DNA from: Trichlorobacter ammonificans | Lineage (GTDB): Bacteria > Desulfobacterota > Desulfuromonadia > Geobacterales > Pseudopelobacteraceae | Length of the DNA stretch: 64,000 bases | Direction: 5' to 3' | Assembly: GCF_933509905.1 (NCBI RefSeq) | Contig: NZ_OW150024.1 | Span: 2,344,001-2,408,000, forward strand | In this document: positions 8,248 to 17,655 of the stretch, in pieces | Position numbering within the stretch: position 1 is the stretch's first letter | Layout of the letters: every line of letters starts with the position of its first letter | Translations under genes and position numbers: made by a program | The notes under the pieces: model-generated | Seen by the model: the letters and a program-made list of their open reading frames with translations, nothing else | Database searches by the model: none | What the model was told of the DNA's origin: nothing

Positions 8248-8868
8248 ATGAACGAGAAAAGCACCGGATCACTTGACACCTACACCATTTTTCGCCTGCT
8301 CTGCACCCTGGCCGCCGACGGCTCCCTCTCGCAACGGGATCTGGCCCGGCGCCTTGGTTGCGCCCTGGGGTTGGTCAATGCCTACCTGAAAACCGCCGCC
8401 ACCAAGGGATGGATCAAGGCCAGGGAGCTGGGGGGCAACCGCAGCGCCTACCAGGTCACCGCCAAGGGGAACAACGAGCTGCGTCGCCTGGCGCTGCAGC
8501 ATGCCCGTAACCTGGACGACCTGTTCAGCATCGTTGCCGACGAGTACCAGCGCGCCATCCAGCCCCTGCACGACGAGGGGGTGGAACGGGTGGCCCTCTG
8601 CGGCCTGGACGGGGTCAGCATCATCCCCTGGCAGGCACTGCAGGAAGCGGGGATCGACGTCACGGTGGTCATGGACAGCCAGGGGATCGGCCGCCGCTTC
8701 ATGGGCAAGGAGGTGGTATCCCTGGCCCATGCCCTGCTGGGGGGGCGCTACCGGGTGGTGATCGGCTCCCTGAACCGCGCCGAGCAGCTCCACCAGGCCC
8801 TCTGCGACCTGGGGGTCGACGCCGACACCATCGTGGTTCCTCCCTCCTTCCTGGGGAAACGCTCATGA
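8248..8868 (+). CDS. Winged-helix (MarR-like) regulator of the polysaccharide cluster, with a C-terminal Rossmann-like domain
   Basis: Residues 1-75 form a winged helix: [46 protein letters not shown], then AYQVTAKG. This resembles EPS-associated MarR-family regulators. Residues 105-200 look like an alpha/beta nucleotide-binding fold ([47 protein letters not shown]). It could sense a metabolite or nucleotide sugar and control the surrounding operon. ATG 8248 fits homologous starts (MNEKS...) better than the upstream TTG 8212. It lies within the biosynthetic operon and overlaps fcl by 4 bases. Confidence 0.8.
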   Translation: MNEKSTGSLDTYTIFRLLCTLAADGSLSQRDLARRLGCALGLVNAYLKTAATKGWIKARELGGNRSAYQVTAKGNNELRRLALQHARNLDDLFSIVADEYQRAIQPLHDEGVERVALCGLDGVSIIPWQALQEAGIDVTVVMDSQGIGRRFMGKEVVSLAHALLGGRYRVVIGSLNRAEQLHQALCDLGVDADTIVVPPSFLGKRS

Positions 8869-9836
8869 AGCGCGACAGCCGCATCTTCGTGGCCGGACAC
8901 CGGGGCATGGTGGGTGCCGCCATCGTCAGGAAGCTCGGGGCTGCGGGCTTCACCAACCTGATCCTGCGGGACTCCCGGCAGCTTGACCTGCGGGACCAGG
9001 CCGCCGCCACCGCCTTCTTCGCCGCAGAGCGTCCCGAGTACGTCTTCCTGGCCGCGGCCCGGGTGGGGGGCATCATCGCCAACAGCACCCGCAAGGCTGA
9101 GTTCATCTACGACAACCTGATGATCCAGACCAACATCATCCACGCCGCCCGCCAGCACGGCGTCGCCCGCCTGCTCTTCCTGGGCAGCACCTGCATCTAC
9201 CCCAAGTTCGCCCCCCAGCCGATCAAGGAGGAACACCTGCTGACCGGCCCCCTGGAGCCCACCAACGACGCCTACGCCATCGCCAAGATCGCCGGCATCA
9301 GCATGTGCCGCTCCTACAACCAGCAGTACGGCACCCGTTTTCTCTCCGCCATGCCCAACAACCTCTACGGCCCCGGCGATAATTACGATCTGACCGGCTC
9401 CCATGTGCTGCCGGCCCTGCTGCGTAAATTCCATGAGGCCAAGGCAGCCGGCGCCCCCACCGTGACCGTCTGGGGCACCGGCACGCCGTTGCGGGAGTTC
9501 ATGCATGTGGACGATCTGGCCGATGCGTCCCTTTTTCTGATGACCCTGGACGAGGCGCGCTACGACGACCTGCTGGCCCACCCGGAGGCGCCGGCCCTGA
9601 TCAACGTCGGTTCCGGCCAGGAGATCAGCATCGGCGACCTGGCCCGGCTGGTGCAGCAGGTGACCGGCTACACCGGCGAGATCGAGTTCGACCGCTCCAA
9701 GCCGGACGGCACCCCCCGCAAGCTGGCCGATTCCTCCCGGCTGCACGCCCTGGGCTGGCACCACCGCATCTCCCTTGAGGAAGGGGTGCGGGACGCCTAC
9801 GGCTGGTTCCTCGATCATGTCGCAGCCCCCTCCTGA
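8865..9836 (+). CDS. fcl: GDP-L-fucose synthase (GDP-4-keto-6-deoxymannose epimerase-reductase)
   Basis: This 323-residue extended short-chain dehydrogenase has an NADP motif ([13 protein letters not shown]) and the catalytic S..Y..K set in STCIYP and YAIAK. It also has the fucose-synthase specific [12 protein letters not shown] and [14 protein letters not shown]. It converts GDP-4-keto-6-deoxy-D-mannose to GDP-L-fucose, so the polysaccharide made by this cluster probably contains fucose. The partner dehydratase gene gmd is not in the window and must lie elsewhere. It overlaps the regulator upstream and the flippase downstream. Confidence 0.94.
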   Translation: MKRDSRIFVAGHRGMVGAAIVRKLGAAGFTNLILRDSRQLDLRDQAAATAFFAAERPEYVFLAAARVGGIIANSTRKAEFIYDNLMIQTNIIHAARQHGVARLLFLGSTCIYPKFAPQPIKEEHLLTGPLEPTNDAYAIAKIAGISMCRSYNQQYGTRFLSAMPNNLYGPGDNYDLTGSHVLPALLRKFHEAKAAGAPTVTVWGTGTPLREFMHVDDLADASLFLMTLDEARYDDLLAHPEAPALINVGSGQEISIGDLARLVQQVTGYTGEIEFDRSKPDGTPRKLADSSRLHALGWHHRISLEEGVRDAYGWFLDHVAAPS

Positions 9837-11193
9837 GCCTCGGGGCCTGCCCCGATTTCTGCCTGCCTCCCTCCGCAACCGCATTGCTCCGCTCCTCGCG
9901 GCCCCCGGTTTCAGCAACACCCTCTGGCTGTTCGGCGACCGGCTGCTGCGGATGGGGGTGGGGCTGGTGGTGGGGGTCTGGGTGGCCCGCTACCTGGGAC
10001 CGGAGGGGTACGGCCTGCTCAGCTTTGCCGGCTCCTACGTGATGCTCTTCTCCGCCCTGGCCCTCTTCGGCCTGGAATCCCTGGTGGTGCGGGAACTGGT
10101 GACCCGCCCGGACCAGCGGGAGGCGATCCTGGGCACCACCTGCCTGATCCGCTGCGCCGCCGGTCTGGCCGCCTACCTGCTGGCCCTGCCCCTGCTGCTG
10201 CTGATCCGTCCCGGCGATAGCGCGGCACTGCTGCTGACGGCCCTTCTGGGCAGTTCCCTGCTGTTTCAGTCCCTGGAGGTCATCGATCTCTGGTTCCAGT
10301 CCAAGGTACGCTCCCGCTTCAGCGTCTGCGCCCGTAGCGTCGCCTTCCTGCTTTCTTCCGGCGCCAAGCTGGCCCTGGTGTTGAGCAAGGCGTCACTCAC
10401 CGCCATCGCCGTGGCCACCGCCGCCGAAGCGCTGCTGACCGGCCTGGGGCTGATCGTGGCCTACCGGATGGCCGGGGGATCGTTGCGGGCCTGGCGCTGG
10501 GACCGCGGACAGTTCAGCCGCCTGGTTACCGGTGCCGTGCCGATGCTCCTCTCCGGGGTGGTGCTGATGATCTACCTGCGGGTGGACCAGGTGATGCTGG
10601 GGGCCCTGGCCGATGCCGGTCAAGTGGGGCAGTACGCTGCCGCGGTGCGGATCGCCGAACTCTGGTACTTCGTCCCCGCCGCCATCGTCTCCTCGGTCTT
10701 TCCCGACCTGGTGCGGGTGCGGGAACAGGACCCGGTGCTGTTTCAGGATAAACTGCAGCGTCTTTACAACCTGCTGGCCTTTCTCGGCTACGCCGTGGCC
10801 CTGCCGGTGACCCTGCTGGCCCCCTGGCTGGTGCGCCTGCTGTTCGGCCCCTCCTATCAACCGGCGGCGCCGCTTTTGGCGGTGCTGATCTGGGCCGGCC
10901 TGTTCGCCAATATCACCGTGGTGCGCAACGCCCATTTCATCGCCCTTGAATGGGGCCGGTCCCTGCTCTGGGCCACCACCGCCGGGGCCGCGGCCAACGT
11001 GCTGCTCAACCTGCTGCTGATCCCCCGCTACGGCGCCATGGGGGCCGCGCTGGCCACCTGCCTTTCCTACTGGATCGCGGCCCACGGCGCCTGCTACGCC
11101 GTGCCGGCCCTGCGGCCGGCCGCCGCCATGATCCTGCGGGCCCTGCTGCTGCCCCGTTGGTGGCGGAACCACCCTGTCCACGGAGACTCCTGA
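9817..11193 (+). CDS. Polysaccharide flippase (Wzx / MATE-like oligosaccharide exporter)
   Basis: The protein of about 458 residues is strongly hydrophobic with many membrane helices. Its N-terminal signature [43 protein letters not shown] is the typical start of Wzx/RfbX proteins. It is expected to flip the undecaprenyl-linked repeat unit across the inner membrane. ATG 9817 lies inside the fcl end (20-base overlap). An in-frame ATG at 9775 would add fcl-overlapping residues without homology, so I prefer 9817. No Wzy polymerase or chain-length regulator is recognisable in the window. Confidence 0.9.
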   Translation: MSQPPPEPRGLPRFLPASLRNRIAPLLAAPGFSNTLWLFGDRLLRMGVGLVVGVWVARYLGPEGYGLLSFAGSYVMLFSALALFGLESLVVRELVTRPDQREAILGTTCLIRCAAGLAAYLLALPLLLLIRPGDSAALLLTALLGSSLLFQSLEVIDLWFQSKVRSRFSVCARSVAFLLSSGAKLALVLSKASLTAIAVATAAEALLTGLGLIVAYRMAGGSLRAWRWDRGQFSRLVTGAVPMLLSGVVLMIYLRVDQVMLGALADAGQVGQYAAAVRIAELWYFVPAAIVSSVFPDLVRVREQDPVLFQDKLQRLYNLLAFLGYAVALPVTLLAPWLVRLLFGPSYQPAAPLLAVLIWAGLFANITVVRNAHFIALEWGRSLLWATTAGAAANVLLNLLLIPRYGAMGAALATCLSYWIAAHGACYAVPALRPAAAMILRALLLPRWWRNHPVHGDS

Positions 11194-11897
11194 TGCGCGC
11201 CCTTCTGCGATTCCTGCGCGGCTACCGCTGCTGCCGGCGGATGCTGGCAACGGTGGACCCGGTCCTGCGGCATGATTACTCCCACCTGAGCAACCGCATT
11301 GTCGAGCGGGAGCCCTACCTGCTGGAACTGGCCCGCGGCAGGCGGGTGCTGCATTTCGGCTTCCTCGACTCCATCTTCCTGGAGCGCAAGCTTGCCGAGG
11401 GGAGCCTGCTGCACAGCCGCCTGGGACAGGTGGCCCACCGGGTCTGCGGCGTGGATATCGAGGCAGCCCTCTTGGAGCGTTACCGGGAACTCACCGGGGA
11501 CCAGGACAACCTGCTCTGGGATATCGCCGACACCACCGTGCCCGAGGGGCTGCGGGAGGGCTTTGATCTGGTGCTCTTCCCCGAAGTGCTGGAACATGTC
11601 CCCAACCCCGGCCTGGTGCTGAGCAACCTGGCAACCCTCTGCCGCCTGAACCGTGCCCGGCTCTGCCTGACCCTGCCCAACGCCTTTGACATGTACGGTT
11701 TCATGGCCGCCATGCAGGGGGTGGAACTGGTGCATCCCGACCACCTCTACACCTTCACCCCCCGCACCCTGACCCGGCTGGTGCAGGCTTCCGGGCTTCG
11801 CCTCAGCGAGCTCTGCTTCTACAACTTCGGCTCCGATCTGGCGCCGGGGCTCACCAAAGCCGGCATGATCGCCCTCTGCGAACCGGTGGAGGGGTGA
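11193..11897 (+). CDS. SAM-dependent methyltransferase of the polysaccharide cluster
   Basis: This 234-residue protein starts at the ATG overlapping the flippase stop (TGATG). It shows a class I methyltransferase core: GRRVLHFGFLDS in place of the usual glycine-rich loop (motif I), VCGVDIEAALLERY (acidic end of strand 2), FDLVLFPEVLEHVPNPGLVLSNL (motif IV region) and LTLPNAF. The loop is degenerate (FGFLDS rather than GCGxG). It may methylate a sugar or a lipid-linked glycan end. The target is unknown. Confidence 0.78.
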   Translation: MRALLRFLRGYRCCRRMLATVDPVLRHDYSHLSNRIVEREPYLLELARGRRVLHFGFLDSIFLERKLAEGSLLHSRLGQVAHRVCGVDIEAALLERYRELTGDQDNLLWDIADTTVPEGLREGFDLVLFPEVLEHVPNPGLVLSNLATLCRLNRARLCLTLPNAFDMYGFMAAMQGVELVHPDHLYTFTPRTLTRLVQASGLRLSELCFYNFGSDLAPGLTKAGMIALCEPVEG

Positions 11898-13033
11898 TGC
11901 ACCGCCACGCCCCGCTCATGGGCCGCCGCATCGTCATCCTGTTCGGTTCCCTGGAGATGGGGGGGGCGGAACGGCAGGGACTGCTGCTGGCCGACCACCT
12001 GCAGCGGATTGAAGGTGCCGCGGTCCAGGTCTGGGGCCTGGGGGCGGGCCACGCTGTTGCGGAACAGTGCGACCGCCTGGGGATTCCCTGGCGCTTACTG
12101 CCGCTGCACTGGGGACCGCGCCGACGCCCGTTGCACCTGCTGCGTCTCGCCCGCGCCCTGCGGCAAGCCCGGCCCGATATCCTGCTCCCCTACACCAAAG
12201 TCCCCAACCTGGCAGCGGCCCTGCTCCGCCCCTTGAGCGGCGCCCGGCTCTGCGTCTGGAACCAGGCCGACGCCGGCCTGCTGCTGCCCCCCACCCTGCT
12301 GCACCGCTTCGCCATCGGCCGGGTGCGCCACTTCATCGCCAATGCCACTGAGGGGCGCGAGTTTCTGCTGAAAACCTTCAACCTGCCGCCGGATGCGGTG
12401 CGACTGATCGAAAACGGCGTGGCCCCGGCCCCGCCGCTGCTGGACCGGGCCGCCTGGCGGCAGCGGCTGGCTATCGATGCCGCAGCGCCGGTGGCGGTGA
12501 TGGTGGCGAATTTGAGCCGCTACAAAGACCACGCCACCCTGCTGGCGGCGTGGCAGGTGCTCCCCCCTGCCGCTGCCGACGCAGTGCTGGTGCTGGCGGG
12601 CCGGCTCGACGACCGGGCCGGGGTGTTGCAGCGTCAGGCCGATGAGCTGGGGATCAGCAGCCGGGTCCGGTTTGCCGGCAGCGTGGCCGATATCAGCGGT
12701 CTGCTGTCTGCTGCAGATCTCTGCGTGCACAGCTCCCGCAGCGAAGGGATACCCAACGGCGTGCTGGAGGCGATGAGCTGCGGCCTGGCGGTGGCGGGCA
12801 GCGACATTCCCGGCCTGCGGGACGCGGTGGGGGAGGACGGACTGGCGTTCCTGGCGCCTCCGGGCAACCCGGCGGCCCTGGCGGACCGCCTGGCACGGCT
12901 TGTGACCGATTCGGACCTGCGCCGCCGCCAGGGGGAGCTGATGCGTGAGCGGGTGCAGCAACGGTTCAGTGCGGAGCGGATGTGCCGGGAAACCGTGGCC
13001 TGTCTGGTGCAGGCCCTGGGGGAGGCACCATGA
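11897..13033 (+). CDS. Glycosyltransferase family 4 protein
   Basis: About 378 residues with a GT-B fold. The N-terminus IVILFGSLEMGGAERQGLLLADHL is the typical GT4 acceptor-side glycine loop. The C-terminal domain has ENGVAP, VMVANLSRYKDHATLLAAW, VRFAGSVADISGLLSAADLCVHSSRSEGIPNGVLEAMSCGLAV with the E-x7-E nucleotide-sugar motif (EGIPNGVLE). It starts at ATG 11897, which overlaps the stop of the methyltransferase gene, with GGAGGGG just before. It is one of three GT4 enzymes in the operon. Confidence 0.9.
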   Translation: MHRHAPLMGRRIVILFGSLEMGGAERQGLLLADHLQRIEGAAVQVWGLGAGHAVAEQCDRLGIPWRLLPLHWGPRRRPLHLLRLARALRQARPDILLPYTKVPNLAAALLRPLSGARLCVWNQADAGLLLPPTLLHRFAIGRVRHFIANATEGREFLLKTFNLPPDAVRLIENGVAPAPPLLDRAAWRQRLAIDAAAPVAVMVANLSRYKDHATLLAAWQVLPPAAADAVLVLAGRLDDRAGVLQRQADELGISSRVRFAGSVADISGLLSAADLCVHSSRSEGIPNGVLEAMSCGLAVAGSDIPGLRDAVGEDGLAFLAPPGNPAALADRLARLVTDSDLRRRQGELMRERVQQRFSAERMCRETVACLVQALGEAP

Positions 13034-14178
13034 TCCGACTCCTCTTGCTGCTGACCCTGCCCCTGGCTGCCCTGGGCAAACTGGTGGGACGACTGCTTCC
13101 CCTGGACAACCCCGGCGGCCTGTTCTTCATCATCCCCTTCTACCACACCGGCGGCGCGGAGAAGGTGCATGCCGACATCGCAGCCTGCTGCGCTCCGGAA
13201 CGCCCGTGGATCTTCTTTGCCCACCGTTCGCGGGACACCGCCTTCCTGGCCCGGTTCAGGGCCGCTGCCCGCTGTTTCGACATCCCGCTTCTTCTTAAGT
13301 ACACCTTCCCCTTCAGTGTCGGGGTCATGGCCGGACTGATCTCCCGCCACCCCGCCCCGCGGCTGTTCGGCTGCAACTCCCTCTTCTTCTACCTGCTGCT
13401 GCCCCATCTGGCGCCCCACGTCCGGGTCATCGACCTGCTGCACGGCCTGGGGGGGGGAGCGGAGCGGTTCGCCCTGCCGGTGCTGGAGCGGATCGACCAG
13501 CGGGTGGTGATTTCCCCCGGCGTCCGGGAGGAACTGCTGGCCTTCTACCGGGCCCATGGGGTCTCCCCGGCCCTGGATGACCGGATTACGGTCATCTCCA
13601 ACCGGGTGAGCGTAGCGCCCGCCCTGCCGGACAAAGCAACAGAGGGGCCGCTTACGGCCCTGTTCGTGGGACGGGGCAGCGAAGAGAAGCGGGTCCACCT
13701 GATCGCCCGGGCGGCCCGGCGCTGCCGGGAACTGGGGGTGGCGGTAGAGGTGACGCTGGTGGGGGATGTTGCGGACCGGTTGACCCGGGAGGAGCGGGCA
13801 GCCTGCCGCCTGACCGGACCGATTGGCGACGAGGCGGCACTGACGCGGCTCTACCGGCAGTCGCACCTGGTGCTGATCAGCTCCAGCCGGGAGGGGTTTC
13901 CCCTCACCCTGATGGAGGGGATGGCCCAGGGGTGCGTACCGGTGGCCACTGCGGTGGGGGGGATTCCGGACCATATCCGGCACCTGGACAACGGCTGGCT
14001 GCTGCCGGCAGAGGATGAGGAATCAGTGGTGGCGGGGCTGGTGGCTGCCCTGCGGCAACTGGCGGAGGAGCGGCAGCTCACGGCCCGACTGGCCGCGGCT
14101 GCCTTCGCCTCTGCCCACGCGCAGTTCGGGGGGGAGCGGTTCTGCGCCGACTACCGGAGACTGCTGCAACTTCCCTGA
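13030..14178 (+). CDS. Glycosyltransferase family 4 protein, last gene of the polysaccharide operon
   Basis: About 382 residues. A hydrophobic N-terminus (MIRLLLLLTLPLAALGKLVG) suggests membrane association. IIPFYHTGGAEKVHAD follows as the GT4 glycine-rich start. The C-terminal half shows LFVGRGSEEKRVHLIARAA, VTLVGDVADRL, and VLISSSREGFPLTLMEGMAQGCVPVATAVGGIPDHI with the E-x7-E motif (EGFPLTLME). ATG 13030 overlaps the preceding TGA and has GGAGG nearby. It closes the run of overlapping plus-strand genes. No clear terminator follows. Confidence 0.9.
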   Translation: MIRLLLLLTLPLAALGKLVGRLLPLDNPGGLFFIIPFYHTGGAEKVHADIAACCAPERPWIFFAHRSRDTAFLARFRAAARCFDIPLLLKYTFPFSVGVMAGLISRHPAPRLFGCNSLFFYLLLPHLAPHVRVIDLLHGLGGGAERFALPVLERIDQRVVISPGVREELLAFYRAHGVSPALDDRITVISNRVSVAPALPDKATEGPLTALFVGRGSEEKRVHLIARAARRCRELGVAVEVTLVGDVADRLTREERAACRLTGPIGDEAALTRLYRQSHLVLISSSREGFPLTLMEGMAQGCVPVATAVGGIPDHIRHLDNGWLLPAEDEESVVAGLVAALRQLAEERQLTARLAAAAFASAHAQFGGERFCADYRRLLQLP

Positions 14179-14201
14179 AGACCGTTCTGCACTGCGATGG
14201 C

Positions 14202-14288
14202 ACCGGGATGACGCGGGTGCGGCGGATGTGCACGGATGTTAACCCTTGTTGTTTGAGGGTATCCGCGCTCAATCCGCGTCATCCGCGG
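14202..14288. repeat. Imperfect palindromic intergenic element (CGGATGACGCGGAT-like)
   Basis: Between the last glycosyltransferase and the convergent rluA-family gene lie two arms, 14202-14236 and 14261-14288, that are loose reverse complements built from GGATG-ACGCGG blocks. ACCCTT/GAGGGT lies near the centre. From memory, similar CGGATGAACACGGAT stretches are scattered between genes in many environmental bacteria. The arms could form a bidirectional hairpin between convergent genes. Confidence 0.5.
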
Positions 14289-14358
14289 CCCATTTCGTGT
14301 TGTTCTGCGTTCTTTCGTGTCCGTGCGGCGAACCACCTTTGCAAACGTTACCGGACCA

Positions 14359-15249
14359 TTACCCTTCTGCACACTGCATCAGCAGCTCCAGCAGCCGCGG
14401 CTCATCCAGGCCGCAGGTGGCCATGATCAGCTCCCGCAGCGGGGCCGGCAGCGGGGCGCAGATGGTAAGCAGCGTCTCGGGCCCCGGATGGTACAGCGCA
14501 GTGCGGAAAGAGTGCAGGGCAATGCCGGGCAGGTTCTCCAGGGGGGCAGCGCCGTAGCGCTTGTCTCCCGCCACCGGGTGTCCCACGGCCGACAGGTGAC
14601 GGCGGATCTGGTGGGTGCGGCCGGTCACCGGTTCCACCAGCAGCAGGGAACAGCCCCCCGAGGCCAGCACCGTGTAGCGGCTCACCGACTCCTTGCCGTC
14701 CAGGGCCAGATCGATCTCCCCCGCCCCTGTCATCGCCCCTTCCGCCAGCGCAAGGTAACGTTTCTCCAGCCCTTCTTCCTTTACCTGCCGTCCCAGCATG
14801 CCGGCATTGCCGGAGCTGGTGGCCAGAAGCACCACGCCGGAGGTGCCCCGGTCCAGCCGGTTCACCGGATAGGCCCGCATCGGACAATTGGCCCGCTTCT
14901 CCAGCCAGGCGCTGGCCAGGTCCGCCAGGTTCTCATCCACCTCGGCGGCCGGGTGCATGGCCAGACCGGCCGGCTTGTTCACCGCCAGCAGCCGGTCATC
15001 CTGCCAGAGCAGGTCGATGGGCGCCGGGGCTCCCTTCAGGTAGCCGGTCACGGAGGCGCTCTCCTTCAGACTGATCCGGTCCCCGACTGTAAGCAGGAGC
15101 GTGGGAGCGGCATCGCCGCCGTTCACCCGGCAGGCCCCGGACTTGACCAGCTTGCGCAGGTAGCCGGGGGTGGCGGTCGGCAGCAGGCGCTGCAGCCAGC
15201 TTTCCAGGGAGCGGCAATGATCGTCGGCAGTGATGACGGCAGAGATCAT
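14359..15249 (-). CDS. RluA-family RNA pseudouridine synthase
   Basis: This 296-residue protein begins with an S4-like RNA-binding region (LPTATPGYLRKLVKSGACRVNG). The catalytic domain follows with VNKPAGLAMHP, the conserved NRLDRGTSGVVLLA motif carrying the catalytic Asp (usual form HRLDRxTSG), EKRYLALAEG and GRTHQIRRHLSAVGHPVAGDKRYG. It isomerises uridines in rRNA or tRNA. Which RluA/C/D subgroup and which target it belongs to cannot be decided by eye. It is transcribed convergently to the polysaccharide operon and lies just downstream of a small Cys-rich gene. Confidence 0.92.
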   Translation of the reverse strand: MISAVITADDHCRSLESWLQRLLPTATPGYLRKLVKSGACRVNGGDAAPTLLLTVGDRISLKESASVTGYLKGAPAPIDLLWQDDRLLAVNKPAGLAMHPAAEVDENLADLASAWLEKRANCPMRAYPVNRLDRGTSGVVLLATSSGNAGMLGRQVKEEGLEKRYLALAEGAMTGAGEIDLALDGKESVSRYTVLASGGCSLLLVEPVTGRTHQIRRHLSAVGHPVAGDKRYGAAPLENLPGIALHSFRTALYHPGPETLLTICAPLPAPLRELIMATCGLDEPRLLELLMQCAEG

Positions 15250-15252
15250 CGC

Positions 15253-15450
15253 CTACGCTCCAATGCCGCGGTCCCGCATCAGGTTGCGCAGGGAACGGTC
15301 GTAGCTCTTCTCTCCGGCAGGGGTGAAGAAACAGGCGGGTGCTTCGCCCCGGCCGCGGTGAAAGGCCACGCACTGGCAGCAGTTGCCGCGACGGGAGCAG
15401 GACGAGTAGGTACAGGCACAGGTGCCGGTGTTGCGATCACAGGCGGGCAT
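15253..15450 (-). CDS. Small cysteine-rich protein (DUF6485-like)
   Basis: The protein is 65 residues with eight Cys: PAC, TCAC, SSC, CCQC and PAC. The arrangement CxCTYxxCxRxGxCCxCxxFHRxRGExPACFF, with a C-terminal KSYDRSL, matches a small family of unknown function found in anaerobes. It probably binds a metal or an iron-sulfur centre. ATG 15450 has GGAGG eight bases upstream. The longer frame beginning near 15720 lacks both a ribosome-binding site and family similarity. It is three bases from the pseudouridine synthase start and is probably co-transcribed with it. Confidence 0.75.
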   Translation of the reverse strand: MPACDRNTGTCACTYSSCSRRGNCCQCVAFHRGRGEAPACFFTPAGEKSYDRSLRNLMRDRGIGA

Positions 15451-15739
15451 GGCGGAATCCTCCGGTACGGATCGGTGTGGTGAGCCGGGATCATACCCCA
15501 TCCCCGCTGCCATGCCAACAGGGGCGTGGGGCAGTAATGCGGCCAAAGCGGAAGGCTTTTTACCGGAGATGCAAAAAACCTGAATTGGTTCGCAGGGGTA
15601 TCGGGAATCATGGCAAACGGCACCTCGTCCGGCCATGGTCAGAGCAGGTATTACAGTCACGCTCCAAACCACCTGCACCAATGCCAGGGCACATTTTGCA
15701 AGGCTTTGCGACAAGATCACCGAAAATTAGAAAAATTAT

Positions 15740-15778
15740 GGACACTTCCAATATTTTTATGAAAACTGGGAAGTGTCC
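15740..15778. repeat. REP-like palindrome with GGACACTTCC arms
   Basis: Perfect 10-bp inverted arms GGACACTTCC (15740-15749) and GGAAGTGTCC (15769-15778) lie inside weaker flanking complementarity (AAATTATG / CTAATTT). The form GGGACACTTCCC is typical of REP sequences mobilised by RAYT-type transposases. No transposase is present nearby. Confidence 0.6.
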
Positions 15779-16107
15779 CTAATTTCCAAACGGGGTGCCC
15801 CCATGACCCGCCCGTCAGATTTTTTCGGGCGGTCGGCGTCCATGGGGCTGGTTATGCGGCTCTCTCTACTTCCTCTGGCAGATTTTCCGATGATCGGGGA
15901 GTAAAGGTCAGTAGGGGTCGTGGCTGGGGTCGGACCAAGCTAACGCACTGATTTCAATAAGAAAATCTCCCAATAACAACCATTTTCCTGCCTTAGAGCC
16001 TCGTTTTCCTGGTCGAAAACGGCATTATAAGAAACTGGTTGTTCTCTGATGATGCAGATATCGCCATCATGCTTTTCAATCTTTCTGCCGACGGCCCGAA
16101 AGCTAGT

Positions 16108-16167
16108 GGGGTCAGGCTTGCATTTTTGCAATTTGGTGAAAATGTCAATAAAGTCAAGCCTGAACCC
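16108..16167. repeat. REPIN-like pair of inverted GGGGTCAGGCTTG arms
   Basis: GGGGTCAGGCTTG (16108-16120) and CAAGCCTGAACCC (16155-16167) are reverse complements with one mismatch around a 34-base AT-rich centre. This two-REP arrangement is typical of REPIN elements. Confidence 0.55.
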
Positions 16168-16221
16168 ATTTACTTGCATCAGCGACGATTTTCTGTCAGC
16201 CGCCCCTCTGGCCCCCAAATT

Positions 16222-16453
16222 GAAAGAAATTTTACACAACTTTTTTCCTGATTAATTCCGACCCGTTACGAGACCATTGAAAGAAACTTTTCACACTCTG
16301 TGGAAAACAAAAGACCCGCCTTTTGGGCGGGTCTTTAAGCAGACAGGTCAATGTCATTCATAAGGGTTCGACGGTGGTGCATGGAGCAGCTCCGTTCATA
16401 TGCATGGCGATGAGGTACTGTGTAGCGCAACCGCGACCCGTTGTCCAGCGGTT
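16222..16453. repeat. Diverged intergenic element, copy A, with an embedded terminator
   Basis: It aligns along its length with 21230-21490: AAAGAAA(T/C)TTTACACA(A/G)CTTTTTT, then GACCATTG, CACACT(C/T)TGTGGAAAAC, the hairpin AAGACCCGCC/GGCGGGTCTT (16309-16336), GGTTCGACGGTGGTGCAT, GTGTAGCGCA and TTGTCCAG. The hairpin has T/A tracts on both sides and would end transcription of the minus-strand regulator gene that stops at 16517. Confidence 0.7.
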
Positions 16454-16516
16454 TCATGCAACAGCGGACCGTCTTGCACCGACGAGCCGTGCAGGGCAGT
16501 TTCTCTGCCGTTTCCC

Positions 16517-17623
16517 TCAAAACCCCGTCGCAGGTGGCGTGTCCTCATCCCGGAGGGTGAAGGCTATCAGCTTGAAGGTATCCCGCAACTCCACAAACGC
16601 CTGCAGCACCGCCGGGTCGAACTGCTCGGGCACGGTGCGGCCATCCCCCGAGGTAAGGATGGTGAAGGCCCGTTCATGGGTAAAGGCCGGCTTGTAGGCC
16701 CGCCGGCTGGTGAGGGCGTCGTACACGTCTGCCAGCGCCATGAGGCGCCCGGCAACCGGGATGGCGTCACCGGCCAGCCCGCTATACCCCTTGCCGTTCC
16801 AGTATTCATGGTGGCTGGCGGCGCAGTCCCCGGCCAGGCTGAGAAACGATGCCGCCGAGTCGTTGTTCATGCCTGCGGCGATCCGGTCGATCACCTCCCG
16901 GCCATAGGTGGTGTGGCGTTTCATCTGGTCGAATTCGTCCGCGGTCAATGGTCCGGGCTTCAGCAGGATGGTGTCCGGCACCCCGACCTTGCCGATGTCG
17001 TGGAGCGGCGCGGATAGATAGAGAAGCCGGATGGTGGTGTCGTCGAAGCAGCCCTGGAAACGGGGGTGATGCTGCAGGTGCGTTGCCAGGATCTTCACGT
17101 AGCGCTGGGTACGCTTGAGGTGCAGCCCGGTTTCCGGGTCCCGGTATTCGGCCAGGATACCAAGGCCATAGATGACGGCATCCTGGGTGAGTTGCACGTC
17201 CCGGGTCCGCTCCTGGACCATCTCTTCCAGGTAGTCCCGATACCGTTTCAGTTCCAGGTGGGCCACCACCCGCGCCAGCACTTCCTGGTGCTGGAACGGC
17301 TTGGTGATGTAATCCACGCCCCCTTCCTCGAAGGCCCGCAGCTTGTCCGCCGTGTCCACGGCGGCGGATATGAAGATGACCGGAATTCCGGCCAGGTTGG
17401 GGTCGGTCTTGAGTATGCGGCAGACGTCGAAGCCGCTCATGTCCGGCATGTTGATGTCCAGCAGGATCAGGTCCGGCGCCTGGGCCTGGGCCGCCTTGAG
17501 GGCCAGCCGGCCGCTGATGGCGGCGCGCACCGCGTAGCCCTGTTCCTGGAGGATCGACTCCAGCAGCTGAAGGTTCGCCGGGGTGTCGTCCACAACGAGA
17601 ATCGTGTTCTTCGGCTCAGGCAT
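16517..17623 (-). CDS. Response regulator with C-terminal HD-GYP-type domain
   Basis: About 368 residues. The N-terminal REC domain has acidic pair VVDDT, phospho-acceptor Asp in LILLDINMPDMSG (about residue 56) and the KPF lysine. The C-terminal HD domain starts near residue 150 and shows HLKRTQRY, the metal-binding PLHDIGKVGVPD, and HHEYWNGKGY, where the family GYP triplet reads GYS. HD-GYP proteins hydrolyse c-di-GMP, and the HD and HHE metal ligands are kept here. It lies downstream of a second REC-HD gene and a hybrid kinase on the same strand, probably one pathway. Confidence 0.88.
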   Translation of the reverse strand: MPEPKNTILVVDDTPANLQLLESILQEQGYAVRAAISGRLALKAAQAQAPDLILLDINMPDMSGFDVCRILKTDPNLAGIPVIFISAAVDTADKLRAFEEGGVDYITKPFQHQEVLARVVAHLELKRYRDYLEEMVQERTRDVQLTQDAVIYGLGILAEYRDPETGLHLKRTQRYVKILATHLQHHPRFQGCFDDTTIRLLYLSAPLHDIGKVGVPDTILLKPGPLTADEFDQMKRHTTYGREVIDRIAAGMNNDSAASFLSLAGDCAASHHEYWNGKGYSGLAGDAIPVAGRLMALADVYDALTSRRAYKPAFTHERAFTILTSGDGRTVPEQFDPAVLQAFVELRDTFKLIAFTLRDEDTPPATGF

Positions 17624-17655
17624 TGCGTTCTCCCGTGTCTGCAGTCAGTGTCCGC

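Larger units (their letters stand above)
15779..16516. other. About 740 bases of repeat-rich intergenic sequence
   Basis: Between the DUF6485-like gene and the REC-HD regulator gene I see only short palindromes, a hairpin near 15805-15832 (CCCGCCCG/CGGGCGGT), a REP-like element (16108-16167) and the diverged element A (16222-16453). A frame at 15940-16239 (minus) is open but shows no protein-like pattern. AT content is higher than in the flanking genes. It looks like a graveyard of small mobile repeats. Confidence 0.6.

Noticed and set aside
15451-15720. N-terminal extension of the DUF6485-like protein to 155 residues
   Set aside because: The family starts just before the first Cys, and only ATG 15450 has a ribosome-binding site.
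15940-16239. 99-residue minus-strand frame in the intergenic desert
   Set aside because: It runs through a REP-like palindrome and element A, has no ribosome-binding site and no recognisable pattern.
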